Below, one piece after another: positions 21,907-34,186 of a stretch of 64,000 nt of DNA (within the stretch, counting starts at the first letter, position 1; each line of letters opens with the position of its first letter). This stretch comes from Pegea sp. RAD2-039 (Eukaryota; Chordata; Thaliacea; Salpida; Salpidae). A program made the position numbers and the translations under genes. The notes below the pieces were generated by a model that saw only the letters and a program-made list of their open reading frames with translations, was not told where the DNA came from and ran no database searches. The stretch lies in the NCBI GenBank assembly GCA_034620365.1, contig JAQGEQ010000081.1, forward strand, positions 124,001 through 188,000, in the 5' to 3' direction.

Positions 21907-24900
21907 CGATAGAAGGTAACGTTACTGGTTTATATTTTTAATATGAACATTTTGCTTCGATAAAATATAGAAATCTACGATTGTTTTACAAAAGTAAACA
22001 ACTATTAATTGAAAACAAAATTAAAAATAATTTTTTGTAAAAAATTATTGAGCAATATTTCATAAAGCTGTTAAAATATTGTTTGATAAATCAATAACAG
22101 TATGGTAACTTCTGACTAGTTTTTCTTAGATGTAAATAAGAAGTTAAATTTGAAAAAAAAATTAATTTCTAAATTGACTACTTGTGTAAATACTTTGAAG
22201 TTGGTTTGGTTTCAACAGTTCTGATTGACTAACTTTTTACAAAAAATTTTTTCAATAATAACTGAAAACTGTTCAGCTTCAGAAAGAATGCATAGAAAAG
22301 TAAAATAATAAGTAAAATAATAAGTTGCTGCGACTTATAAAATCAACAGCAAATTAATTAAATAAGTGATAATCATTTAAACAGAGAAAGAAATTTAGTT
22401 TAAATAAAAAATCTTTTATAATGCTTCACCAGCATAAAGATTATTTACCATAAAATCACCCGTAACATTTAACAGGTTCCAAAAAAAATAATCTTTTTGA
22501 GGCTGATACGCAGATCGCATTAAATCTTAAACCTTATGTATGAAGTGGTTTCTATCCTAAGTTTTTGATGCTGAAAAAAATTAATTTGAAAATTTTTTTA
22601 ACTAAATTTTAACAGATAATACGTGTAATTTAATAAAAAGATTATATTTTCTATTAATCACTTAAAGTATATTCTAGTTTTCTCACACAAAAACACATAA
22701 ATCCTTATAAAATGTATCTTATGCGTAATTATATTAAGATGCAAATTGTAAACTCTATGTAGAATCTCACATAATTACATTTGATTAAAAAATTTAAAAG
22801 AAAAGGATATTTCAGATCTATGTTTTTTTGATAAGATATAATTACATTAAAGCTTTAAAAAAAAATTAAAAAAAATTGACATAATTGAAATAACTCTTAT
22901 AAGCAACAGAGAAAATTACGAGGCATGAAAAAAACCTGTCTTTATGTATGGTCTATGTTGAAAAGGTAAATGAAAACAAACACCAAAAGAAAGACAACTC
23001 AAAAAGACAAGCGCTAGACAACAACAATATTTATTTTTAACAGTAATTTTATCAAAAATGTCATATACAATTGCATATTAGTTTAAATAAATTTGAATTT
23101 TAAAGAAAATAAATACATGATAAACAATAGAATATATAAATTAATACAAACTACATTCTTTAGTTCTTCACACAAATATCTTACGAACCAAATTATTATC
23201 AACTATATTTTTATTATTATTAGACTTTGTATAAATTTATTATTATAATAGACAACTGAATATATCAGTCTAAAAATTTTAAACGGAAGATGGGAAACTT
23301 AAATCAACCTGTCAAGTGGTAGAACTAACCTTATAAATAAGGCTGTTTTAGTCTCAAATTTGTTTTGAAAGAGTGTGTTGGTTCAATAGAAGTGAATGTA
23401 ATGAAATAATTAATGTCTTATTATAGTTGAAATTAAAAGAAAATTAGTAAATTTACCCTAAACTAGTTTGAGCCCATTATATATTGCAAGAGATACAGAT
23501 AGTAAAGCATTTCATTGTTGAAATAATTATAAAATGAAATTGAGTAAAAGTTTAAGGATTCTTTCTTTAGTAATTTTAATTTGTCAAAATTATATAATAC
23601 TTACTATTTATAAAAAAACATTTCCATTTAGCTTTACTAGGATAAGCAAAGTTTATCTTTATGTCACCCTTAAAAAATGACAGGTTCTAAAATTACAAAA
23701 ACAACACCTACAAGAACGTGCTTTCAATGTAATGAATTTCAAAACTATTGTATAATGTAATCTCAATCTTAAGTTTATCGTTTTTAAACGAAATAACTTT
23801 TGTATTTTACAAGCAAATTTTCATAAGGAGAATATATGTAATATAATATTAAAATTTTACTTCCTAAAAATGGTATTTTACGGAAATTTAATTTCAAATA
23901 AAATTTTTTGTTTGTTTACGTAATTTACTTTTTACAGAATTAACTTGAAGTTTTTTTAGTTAAAACAAATTGCATAACAACTAAAATATAGATAAATAAA
24001 AATGAATTTACTCTGTGAAATCTATTTATTATCTATTTATTATAGAAAATGATTCTAACAATAAAACATTTGCTTCCCATTCTATTCATATGCTTAAATC
24101 AAAAACAATTTTGACGCTTGCAATGCATTAATGACGGAAGTTTATCATGACAATCGTAATTATATTATTAATCTGTTTTTATTGGCTTAAAAAATTCGTG
24201 GAAACATATTTTTAGTATGTAGTAGATTAATAAGGATTAGTTTATTTGTCAGTAAATAGATTGTCAGTACAAAAGTAGGCTGTTAAATAGTTAAAAGCCA
24301 ATTATCTAATGGCTAGTGCCACATTTTAACATCAATTGTATTTAAGAATTTTTTTTGGTTTGAAATGATTTTTTTAGTTTAAGAAGTCAAATGAAAGATA
24401 AAAAATTTAACGTAAGTTTAACAGCGACAACTAGCGACTGTTCAAGTTTACAAATAATTCGACAAAAGTTTTGAAAACAAAATATATTAAACTGATATAA
24501 CAACAAATAACTTGTTTAATTGTCTTACTTATAAACATTTGTATAGAAAGTTGAATCAACTTATGCTACTAAATTATTTGCTGCTATGATCTATTAAATT
24601 CATTAAAATAATTTTCCGCAGGCAATAGCTGTAAAATTTTGCTAATTTCTTAAAAATATTTGTTAGATTCGAAATGTATTCCTACCCAGTAAAAATATAA
24701 TATTTTTTATAAATTAAAAAGTAAAAGAAAACTGAAATTATCCCCCAAATTCAATTTTTTACCAGTTTGCACCACAAATACTAGATTACAAGAAGGTTTT
24801 ATATAATAGCAATCTGAAACTAAGGTCATTCTCCTATGAATACTTCACTTTTTTCTAATTTGGAGTTGAATAAATTTCAACAGACATCAATTAAATTTAC

Positions 24901-27900
24901 CAACGAGAAATATGGTAGTAATGCTAAATTTTCCATTTCAATATATAAAACTCAATTTGATATTAAACTTATGGATTATAATTTTTTATTAAATATTGCT
25001 TTAAAATTTATTTGTTTTATAAGACAACTTCTTGCTATAAGACATTTTTTATTTATACCTAAAGGTTAGAAAAATTACAACGTTTTGGTAGTATAAGAAA
25101 AACTTACCCAGGAGATGTATTAAAGTTTTTAAGGTTGATTTTGTACAAAACTTTAAACAAAGAATATAAACTAAAGATACAGTTTTCAATGATTTCTCAT
25201 AAATCAAAAATTCTAATTTGAATAATAGTTTGATAACAGTTAATTTTGATTTGATTTTTTAAATCAAGTTGTTTATAACTCATTTACTATTTCTAAATTA
25301 TTATCAAAAATGACATAAACTAAAATCTCAAAATTTGGTGATAAAAGTTGTAATAATAATATTATCTTTTACTTGATACTTTTTTAATTTTGTTGAACAA
25401 TCATATTGAATAATCATATTGAAAAATTTGTTTAAATTGTAGAATTATTGTAACTTGTATTATTTATCTGTGATAGAACTATTTATTTCAGTTAGTTAAG
25501 TAATCGCTATTTTAATAAATTAATAACTTTATGAAATCTGATTTTTTATAATTTAAATAAAAGTCAAAAGATCAAAAATTGTTTTTCGAACGTGGTATCA
25601 AAAGCATTTTCTTAAAATTCTTTTTAAAATTCAAGAACAGCATTTTTTTCTTTTTCAAGTTTTATATAAGTTGAAAAAATAAACAAATATGTTTGTTGTG
25701 ATCAACATTACTTAGAAGTAGTCGTTAATCAAAAAGAAAATAATTTTTTAAATGCAAACTTAAACCAAATATTTAATAAAAGTTTCAATATTCTGCATTA
25801 TCTAAATTTAATTAGCATAAATTAGAGCGGAATTAGTTTATGATTCAAAATTTATTTCAGGAAAAGATTTTTTAAACTTTTGTTTTTAGAAAACATTAGA
25901 TTGTTTATAAATATAGATAAAACAAATAAATTTGATTAAAAATTCTGTTAAGTCGTTTTTCTACTAAATAAAAAAATATTTTATAAGGATCACGAAGAAT
26001 CTAAAAATATCATAAAATCTGATCTCTTACTACATGTATGTTAAAAAGATGAACAAATACAACCACCAGAAAAAAATATTCAGACTGTTTTTACACTCAC
26101 AGTACTTGTTAACCTAATTAAAAATCGGCTTTAATAATAATTGATAATCAACAAAATCAACAATCTGTAGAGTGTCTGTGATTTTAAATTTAACTGAATA
26201 TATCAGTTTCAAAATTAAATTGGACTTATGAGAAGAATTTTCTAGAACCAATCTGTTTGTAAAGAAATTGACCTAAAAAAATAAGCCAGTTTTAGTCTCA
26301 TATTTGTGGGTTGAAACAGAAAAAAGTGAATTTCTTGAAAACAAATTTCTTGAAATGAAGTTCCTTATTTATTCATCATATTTTTCAAAATAGAATTATC
26401 TTAACTATAAGTTGAAACAGAGAAAAGTAAATTTAATGTAAACAAAAAACAAAAATAAGTTTTATATAAGTGGTAACAATACCTTATTTTTGTTGATTTG
26501 TTTTGAATTATTTTCACTAAAAGTGCTTTGGTACAGTTGTGAACTGCGATATAGTCTTAAATACATTGCATTGGTGTTTATTCGAGATAAGGATTTTCTT
26601 GATTTTATTTTCATTATAATCAACTTATTTTGATAATTTAATAAATCTGCATTATAATACACGTATAGTACTCAATAAACAAAATTTATGTAAACTTTTT
26701 GACTTAACAGTTTAATACAAGAGCATTCTAATAGCATATTTCTTAACTTTTATTTTGCTTTTTTTAATATTAAAATATAAATTATATCTGATTGATGTTT
26801 AGCGACTTTTTTTAAAATAAAATTTTTAGGTTAATTTTCTTGATAGAAAAGTTTAGCACTAAAAAAGATGAAATTAATTTTTTTAACAATTTTCCAATTA
26901 AAGTTGTTATCAATTTATAATTTATATTTTTGCTAGATAAAATCAAATAAGTTTGCAACAACAACTAGCGCATTTGCTGAATTATCAGCAAAAGTAAACT
27001 CTGAAGGTAAATTACAAGGATTCTAAAAATTTTTTTTGGATTTCTTAAATAAACAATTTTCCAACGGAAGAAAAAATACATAGTTGAAAACTGACAGCTA
27101 TAACTGTTGTTTGTTTTGACTTATATAGCTTTTTTTATTAGAAAATGATTTATTCTTCTTGGAAACTAATCTAAAAAAGTAAATTTTTTTTTGTATTTTT
27201 TTCTTATGTTTAAAATTAAAAACAATCTTAAATCACACAAATCATTAATGACAGAAGATTCCTATGACAATTGTAATAGTATTATTAATTTGTTTTAGAA
27301 CTTTTTAAAATTTTGTTCAATTATATCTTTGTTATGTAATTCATTAATAAGATATAATTTATCTGTCAGAAATACGATTGTCAGTACAAAAGTAAGCAGT
27401 TAAACAGTCTAAAATCAATTCTACAAGAGCTAAGTGCTAAGTGCCACAGTTTATTATTAAATCGTACTAAAGAAAAATAATCTTGTTTTAAAATGGTTTT
27501 TCAGAATGAGAAATCAAATTAAAAAAAAATTTAGTACCAACAGCGACAGCCTGCGGATGTTGTGACTTAAAAGTAACTTGTTTTATTTTTAACAAAATAA
27601 AGTAAACTAAACCTAAAAACAAACAACTTACTTGATTTTCTTATTAGCAAACATTTATATAGAAAATCAAATCTGCTATTAGGTTTTTTGCTGATATTTT
27701 TTGTTGAATTAAATCTTATATAAATATTTTTCTAAACGCAGTAGGTGTAAGACTTCTATTTTTTCAATAATTTTTTTTAATTTTAAATGTGAACTTAGTT
27801 AGCAAAAATAATAATTTATAAAATTTAGTAATTAAAAAAAGGTTGAAATTAGCCAAATGCATGTATTTTTCAACATTAAAATCTTTTCTTTGATATCAAG

Positions 27901-28045
27901 ATCGAAAATCTATTCGATTGATGTTTACCGACATTTTTAAATAACAAGTTGACGGTTTGGTTTATACGCAAAAATCTATAGCACTGATATTATTGAAAAG
28001 CATTGTACGAAGTTTGGTTTTCAGAAAATTCTATAAAAAACATAT
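21907..28045. repeat. Mosaic of dispersed repeats, no gene recognised
   Basis: Recognisable pieces are: 22380-22800, matching 44460-44900; 23350-23740, matching 39240-39605; monomer copies with motifs at 24419-24442 and 27538-27562; 25440-25650, matching 38370-38620; and 25690-26480, matching parts of 20040-20830. A 77-codon frame at 24836-25069 is AT-rich and unrecognised. I see nothing else to support a gene. Confidence 0.6.
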
Positions 28046-28390
28046 AGGGTGAAAGTTCCACAAGCTGTATGTTCAAGGTTTGGACTCAATAAACGTAATC
28101 GCTTACAACTATCACCTAAAGAGCTGTCACGTCTTTTCACGGTAGATTACGAAGCGTCAATGACGTCATCTGACGATAAAAAGTCACATCACGGAGTTTT
28201 GCTTTTCCAACCGAAATCAATCATCCAAATCGGTCATCTTGACGTCACAAGGAGCGACGATCGTTGCTTTCCTAATCAAATCAAGACCTTGAACGGATTT
28301 GTCAAATATTATTATGGTGGCAGGGACATCAGAAGCTCTGCTGTTTATTTGAAATTAAAATTATTATGTAAACTTAATTCAGTTGTATGA
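28046..28390 (+). CDS. Unrecognised open segment, probable exon
   Basis: An open frame of about 113 codons runs from AG/GGTGAAAGTTCC to a TGA at 28388-28390. It has no ATG near its start; an acceptor-like ACATATAG sits just before it, so it is read as an internal or terminal exon. Translated pieces include VPQAVCSRFGLNKRNRLQLS, FTVDYEASMTSSDDKKSHHG, PKSIIQIGHLDVTRSDDR and FVKYYYGGRDIRSS. Codon use is balanced and GC-richer than the surrounding hundreds of bases, and the opposite strand is broken. The final ~15 codons (LKLKLLCKLNSVV) look AT-rich, so the real exon may end earlier. I do not recognise the family, and no neighbouring exon was found. Confidence 0.5.
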   Translation, partial: RVKVPQAVCSRFGLNKRNRLQLSPKELSRLFTVDYEASMTSSDDKKSHHGVLLFQPKSIIQIGHLDVTRSDDRCFPNQIKTLNGFVKYYYGGRDIRSSAVYLKLKLLCKLNSVV

Positions 28391-31042
28391 TTGACGGGTT
28401 AATACAAATAAAATTGTTTTCGCTAAAAGCGGAAAACATATTTGTTGACTTTAAAATTTCTCTATTACATATACATTCTCTATTCAGATACAAAATATTT
28501 TTGATTGATAATTATCGAATTTTTAAATAAACATTTTGTGGCTAGTTTTCTTAACAATACTTTTTTTTAATTTAGTATTGCAGACAAATATTACTTTTTA
28601 CATACAGAATTTACTAAAAAAATTTATTTTCGTTAGTTTTTAAGTATAAATTAACCACTATAATTCAATCTAAGAAAATAGCATGAATGAATAAGAACTT
28701 TGTTTGTAAAAATTTAATATAACTATAAATTCGTTTCTTTGATAATATTTATTGTTTACTTTTTAACCTCAGTAGTTTTCAAAAAACATTAAATTTTACT
28801 TCATAAACTGTATTAAACTTAAGCAAAATTGATTGTTTTGTGTAAGTAAAATGTTTTGATAAAAATAATAGAAATCTAACTAATGATCTTTAAGTTTTAT
28901 GTTTCTATAGTAGAAAAACTTGACGCTAGTCGTCGCTGAAGATAAATAATTTAGAAATCCTTGCATTGCTTCAGGCTATGTTGTTGTAAGTGACATTTAA
29001 TAACCTGAAATTTAAGGTTTACTTTCAAACTTTGTTAAAATTATGAATAACTATGTTTAAATTGAAAACAAAACTGACTTAGCAACTAACTCTTCGTATC
29101 AAACAAAATTAAAAATTTTATAGGAAATTATTTTTTTTACTTTAACTTTAAAGTAAATTAAAACTTTTTAACATACATTTATATGTAATAAAAAACTAAC
29201 AAAATATCTACTATTTTACTTTGGCAGATCCTGCCGATTGAAAACATTTTAATTTTCATTGTATTTGAGTTTATTTAAAAATATCAAGGAATAATTTCCA
29301 TAAAAATTAGAAAAATCTTAAATAAGGTGATCAAAATTATAAAAATATACAACAAAAAAATCTAGAATGAAATAAAAATATTATAATATTTTAATAATCT
29401 AGATCCTTAACAACTTCAAGTGTTTTGTAGCTTGATATGTTTGCTTTTGTTTCTACTTTTATTAGAAAAACAATTTATATAATTTATAAGTTGAAACTTG
29501 TTCAACCTCAAAATAACAATAATCGATAATGATAGTAAGAACACCCAAATATCAGGTAAAATTTCGTTATAGTCATGTTATATATTATTGCATTTTAATC
29601 TAAGGTTTGTGAGTTAAAATTTTAAAATGTTTACTTAATGCAAAATTTTGTAAATCTTTTAATTTTAAAATTAGGCAATTTTTGCAAGATTTTATTAACC
29701 AAAAATTCCTTATTTTTCTTACTACAGTCCTACTAATTTTATGTTTTAGTTGCATTGTGAAATTTGAAAAAACTTTTCTATAAATTAAACTTGTTATTAC
29801 AGCAACTAATTTTGAAAAACTGTCTTGTTTGTTTTCTAATGCATTTTTCTTTATAGAATTTAATCTCGTCAATTAATAACTTTCATTTTTAAGAAAAATA
29901 ACTTTTCTAAGTAACAAATTATTTATGTTTAAAATTATCTATAGCAAAAATTTCCTTAAAAAATGCTTACAAGTTTAAATGAATTTGAAATTCAAGGGAA
30001 ACAAAATACGTGAAAAACAATAAAATATATAAATAAATTCTATCTGCATTCTCTTTTTTAAGTCGACTAGTTAATAGTAAATAGAGATTAAGATCTACAA
30101 AAAATTAAACTATTAGCGTTTGTTTTAGATTATAGGTAGCCTATTTAATAATGTGAATCACACAATTTCTTAATTTTTCGATTTTAATTTAAAAAAAAAA
30201 ATAAATAAGTTTAATATAAATACATAAGCTTCTTTATCTTATTTACCAAAAAATTTAAATTAATTTTAAGTTAGTAAGCTTAATTGCTTTAAAAGTTTAA
30301 ATATTAGTAAATAAATTATTAGAAACCATTTCAAATGAAATTGTTTTTTTCTATGTTTACGTAATCTACTTTTTACAGACTTTGGTTAATTTAATTTTAG
30401 TTATAATGAATCATATAACAACTAAAATTTATATAAATAAGAATGAATTTACTCTCTAAAAACCCTTCAGATTTATTATTTGTATTTTGATTTAATAATA
30501 AATTTTTCTATGAAATATTTTTAAAATAATCAAAACTTTATCAGTTTTATCCAAAAACTTTTTGAAATATATTTTGTAATCAAATATACTTTAAAGTAAA
30601 TTGCATTTTCCATGAAAGAAAAATTGTACTTTTTCAGTTAATTGATAAAAACGAGAAGTTATTACTAGATTTATTTAATTTAGATGAAATGTAGAAAAAA
30701 TTAATAGTTTAAAGCTAATTAAAAGGCTTACATCTATCAAAAAAATATTTCTAAAAGTTAAATTTGTTTTCTTAGTTTAAAATTATCTTACCTTATTATA
30801 TTTTGCTAACTGTGCTAAAACAGGAAAAAAAAGCAAAATGATAAATTCAAAATGATTTTAATTCTTAAAAGTAAATTTGGTTTTAAAATTTCTTAAGGAA
30901 TGATGAATGAAAATTCTGAAATTTATAATTGTATATAAGAAACGTTTTTCTTATGCATAAAATACAACAAGGACGTCATTATGCAGTTTTCTACTGATTT
31001 TTAAAATATCATTAGATTTAAATCTTTCATGGTAGCTTTATT
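28391..31042. repeat. AT-rich repeats, no gene recognised
   Basis: 29360-30180 is a copy of the block seen at 17800-18560 and 37740-38250. 30480-30900 resembles 49260-49560 and 62800-63070 in places. A 90-codon minus-strand frame at 29600-29872 lies within the repeat and is not kept open in the related copies. Nothing else is supported. Confidence 0.6.
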
Positions 31043-32340
31043 GCAAATGGGTGTTGCTGGTTGGTAGTGGTTTTTGTTAGTTTCTAATGGTTGTTGTTGG
31101 TTGGAGTGGTTGTTGCTGGCTGGCAGAGGGTGCTGCTGTTGCTAATGGTTGTTGCTAGTGATTGTTGCTTGTTGCAAATGGGTGTTGCTGGTTGGTAGTG
31201 TTTTTTGCTAGTTTCTAAAGGTTGTTGCTGGTTGCTAGTGGTTGTTGCTGGTAACTAATGGTTGTTGCTGGCTGCTAATGGTTGTTGCTGGTTGCTAATA
31301 GATGTTGTTGGCTGTAGTGGCTGCTGCTGGCTGGCACAGGGTGTTGCTGGTTGCTAATGGTTTTTGCTGGTTGTTAATGGTTGTTTCTGGTTGGTAGTGG
31401 TTGTTGCTGGTTTCTAATGGTTGTTGTTGGTTGGTAGGGGTTGTTGCTGGCTGGCAGAAGGTGTTGCTGGTTGCTAATTACTGTTGCTAGTTGCTAATGC
31501 TTGTTCCTGGTTTCTAATGGTTTTTGCTGGCTTCTAATTGTTCTTGCTGGCTGCAAGTGGTTGTTGCTGCTTTGAAGTGATTGTTGCTGGTTGGTAATAG
31601 TTGTTGCTGGTTTCTAATGATTGGTGCTGGGTGGTATTGGATGTTGCTGACTGCAAGTGGTTGTTGCTGGGTGATATTGTTTGTTGCTGCATGCTAATGG
31701 TTGTTACTGGTTGCAGTGGTTGTTGCTGGCTATTAGTGGTTGTTGCTGGTTGAAAGTGGTTGTTGCTGGTTGCAAGTGGTTTTTGCTTGCTGCTAGTCGC
31801 TGTTGCTCCGTGGTATTGGTTATTGCTGGGTGGTATTGGTTGTTGCCGGTTGGTAGTGATTAGTAGTGATTGTTGCTGGTTGCTAGTGGTTGTTGCTGGA
31901 TGGTATTGTTTGTTGCTGGTTGCTAGTGGTTGTTGCTGGGTGGTATTGGTTGTTGCTGGTTGCTAGTGGTTGTTGCTGGGTGGTATTGGTTGTTGCTGGG
32001 TGCTAGTTGGTGTTGCTGGTTGCTAGTGGTTGTTGTTGATTGCTAATGGCTGTTGTTGGTTGGTAGTGGTTTTTGCTGGCTGCTATTGGTTGTTGCTGGT
32101 TTCTAATGGTTGTTGCTGGTTTCTAATGGTTGTTGCTGGCTGCAAGTGGTTGTTGCTGCTTCGAAGTGGTTGTTGCTGGTTGCTAATGTTTGTTACTAGC
32201 TGCTAGTTGGTGTTGCTGGTTGCTAGTGGTTGTTGTTGATTGCTAATGGCTGATGTTGGTTGGTAGTAGTTGTTGCTGGCTGCTAATGGTTGTTGCTGGT
32301 TGCTAGTGCGTGTTGCTTGTTGTTAGTGGTTCGTGGTAGC
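31043..32340 (+). repeat. ~20-bp minisatellite, about 65 units
   Basis: A degenerate tandem array of a 20-base unit close to TGTTGCTGGTTGCTAGTGGT covers about 1.3 kb. Around 31890-32000 a 40-base higher-order unit alternates GGTGGTATTGG with GTTGCTAGTGG. All frames give low-complexity translations, so open frames here (31681-31863, 31760-31966) are artefacts of the repeat. It is among the most GC-rich stretches in the window and lies just beyond the 3' end of the RPB9 gene. Confidence 0.95.
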
Positions 32341-32468
32341 AAAATTTTGATGTTGAACAACTTTTTAATGAAAAAAAAGAAGTATGCATTTTTGCAACAT
32401 ATCGTTTTCTGCCAACAAGACACGAAATGAAAGCAAAAAGCAGACGACGTCAGTGAATCGAATCATTA

Positions 32469-33613
32469 TTAAGTCCAACGATGACCACAAGAGGAGTTTG
32501 TACAAACAAAGTACAACTTCATCCCTACCTCGTCTCTAGCTGATTCAGACTGGAAGAACACTGCTTCTTTATGGTGACACCTAGTGGCAAAAATGAGCGC
32601 TGAAGAGCTTAGAGAGTTGATGACTTACTTGGGGCAGGGATTATCCTTTGTTCTAGGCAAGGTTGGATCCTGGGCTACATCAGGATTGATTTGAGACAAT
32701 TCATCAACCTCATGTACAACTTTGTTCACATAAACACAAGGATTATCTGCCTTGATTTGAAAACCACAATTGCGACACTAAAATGAAATAATTCATAAAA
32801 AATGTTTTTTGTAACTATTTCAATTTTCAACCAGCTATAAAAATGAATAACTCACAGCATACAGCAACTCTTTATTAATTTTATCTTCTTTTAGATACAG
32901 CATGTTATTACTAAAAAACACAAAAGTTTCAATGAATAATAAAATAAAAATGTCATTAAAAACATAAACCAGCAAATAATTTTGAAACAGTAGATAAGAA
33001 AACCATAATTTTGTCTTATAAAAATATTTTTTATACTAAACTAATTAATAAGTTGTTCACCGAAAAAGGATATTTATTTTATTTTCAAACCAATAAAACA
33101 AAATTGCATATTGGAAAATAAAGAAAAAATAAAAAATATAATATAGTAGCAAAGAATATTTCATATTTTTCTTTTCTACTCATTAGTTATGGTATATTTT
33201 ATATAAATAAAATAATAAAAAACTTTATAATAAAACTTTAAAATAAAACTTTATAAAAAACTAGAATAAATAATATATTTCATATTTATGAAAATAAAAC
33301 TTACTAAAACATGAATTAATAAGTTTAATTGACTTTATTATGCTTATTATTTAATACTAGTTATAATCATAAAATTATAAGATAAATTATTACCAATTTA
33401 TATTTTGAATAGTCTTTTAAAGTTATAGCAGACTTTTGAAGATAAATAATAAAATTAGAAATAAAATAATACAAAAGGATTAAAAAATATGGTAAGTACC
33501 TTATGTAGATATATTTCTAATAAAATTATAGAATTGAAAAACTAATAAAACAATTTTTACCATTCTTGACAGAACTTTATTCGAATAAAATTAGGCCCTC
33601 TGCTTGAACTCAT
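32469..33613 (-). CDS. POLR2I: RNA polymerase II subunit RPB9 (complete)
   Basis: Four exons on the minus strand join cleanly: 33561-33613, 32856-32910, 32629-32777 and 32469-32580 (TAA). Introns are 650, 78 and 48 bases with GT..AG ends. The product has 122 residues; the human protein has 125. The N-terminal zinc ribbon has Cys15 and Cys18 (KFCQEC) and Cys37 and Cys40 (CRNC). The C-terminal TFIIS-like ribbon has Cys84, Cys87, Cys112 and Cys117 ([16 protein letters not shown]). The family signatures [13 protein letters not shown] and [10 protein letters not shown] are present. RPB9 is a small Pol II core subunit that affects start-site choice, fidelity and elongation. All eight zinc ligands are kept, so the gene looks functional. 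Minisatellites in opposite orientation lie on both sides, and a decayed partial copy is at 4440-4771. Confidence 0.96.
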
Positions 33614-33995
33614 TTTTTTCTTTACTGAAAAAAAATCAGCAAAAAAAAAGAAGTAGTTAAAAAGCTACAACAAACTGGACATCATTATTGATTTTGATAA
33701 GTTTAACATTCAGCATTCAAAATATAAATAAAACTATATTTTGTTCTTCATTAGAAAATTATACAATTTTTAAATCGTTTGATTGTAGTTAATATTAAAT
33801 ACAAAAACAAATCTATATATTTATTTAGAACGACACAAAGTTACAGTATCAAAATAAAATACATTTATTCACATAGTAGCACATAGCAGCTAACAACCAA
33901 CACAACTATAAAAAACAAATGTATAAGGACAAGAATGATCAAAAAACCCATGTTTCTTTCACTATCCTTTATTTTATCTTGTTATAAATTATCAT
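33614..33995. promoter_or_regulatory. Upstream region of RPB9 (promoter expected here)
   Basis: The RPB9 start codon is at 33611-33613 on the minus strand, so its promoter should lie here. The sequence is AT-rich with no clear core element; I place it by position only. Confidence 0.3.
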
Positions 33996-34186
33996 CAGCA
34001 GCCTGCAACAACCAATAGCACCAAGCAACAACCAATACCAACCAGAAACAACCATTAATAACCAGCAACAACCATTTGCAACCAGCAACAACCACTAGCA
34101 ACAACCATTAACAACCAGCAATAACCACTTCGAAGCAGCAACAATCAATAGCAACCGCCAACAACCACTAGCAACCACCAACAACA
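33996..34186 (-). repeat. Inverted copy of the 20-bp minisatellite
   Basis: About 190 bases of CAGCAACAACCA / ACTAGCAACC type units are the reverse complement of the array at 31043-32340. The two arrays therefore face each other across the RPB9 gene, about 1.65 kb apart. Confidence 0.88.

Noticed and set aside
29600..29872. 90-codon minus-strand frame
   Set aside because: It lies in a dispersed repeat whose related copies (near 18030-18300 and 37800-37930) do not maintain the frame.
31681..31966. Two overlapping open frames in the minisatellite
   Set aside because: They are translations of the 20-base repeat (Gly, Leu, Val, Cys, Trp runs) and carry no independent coding signal.
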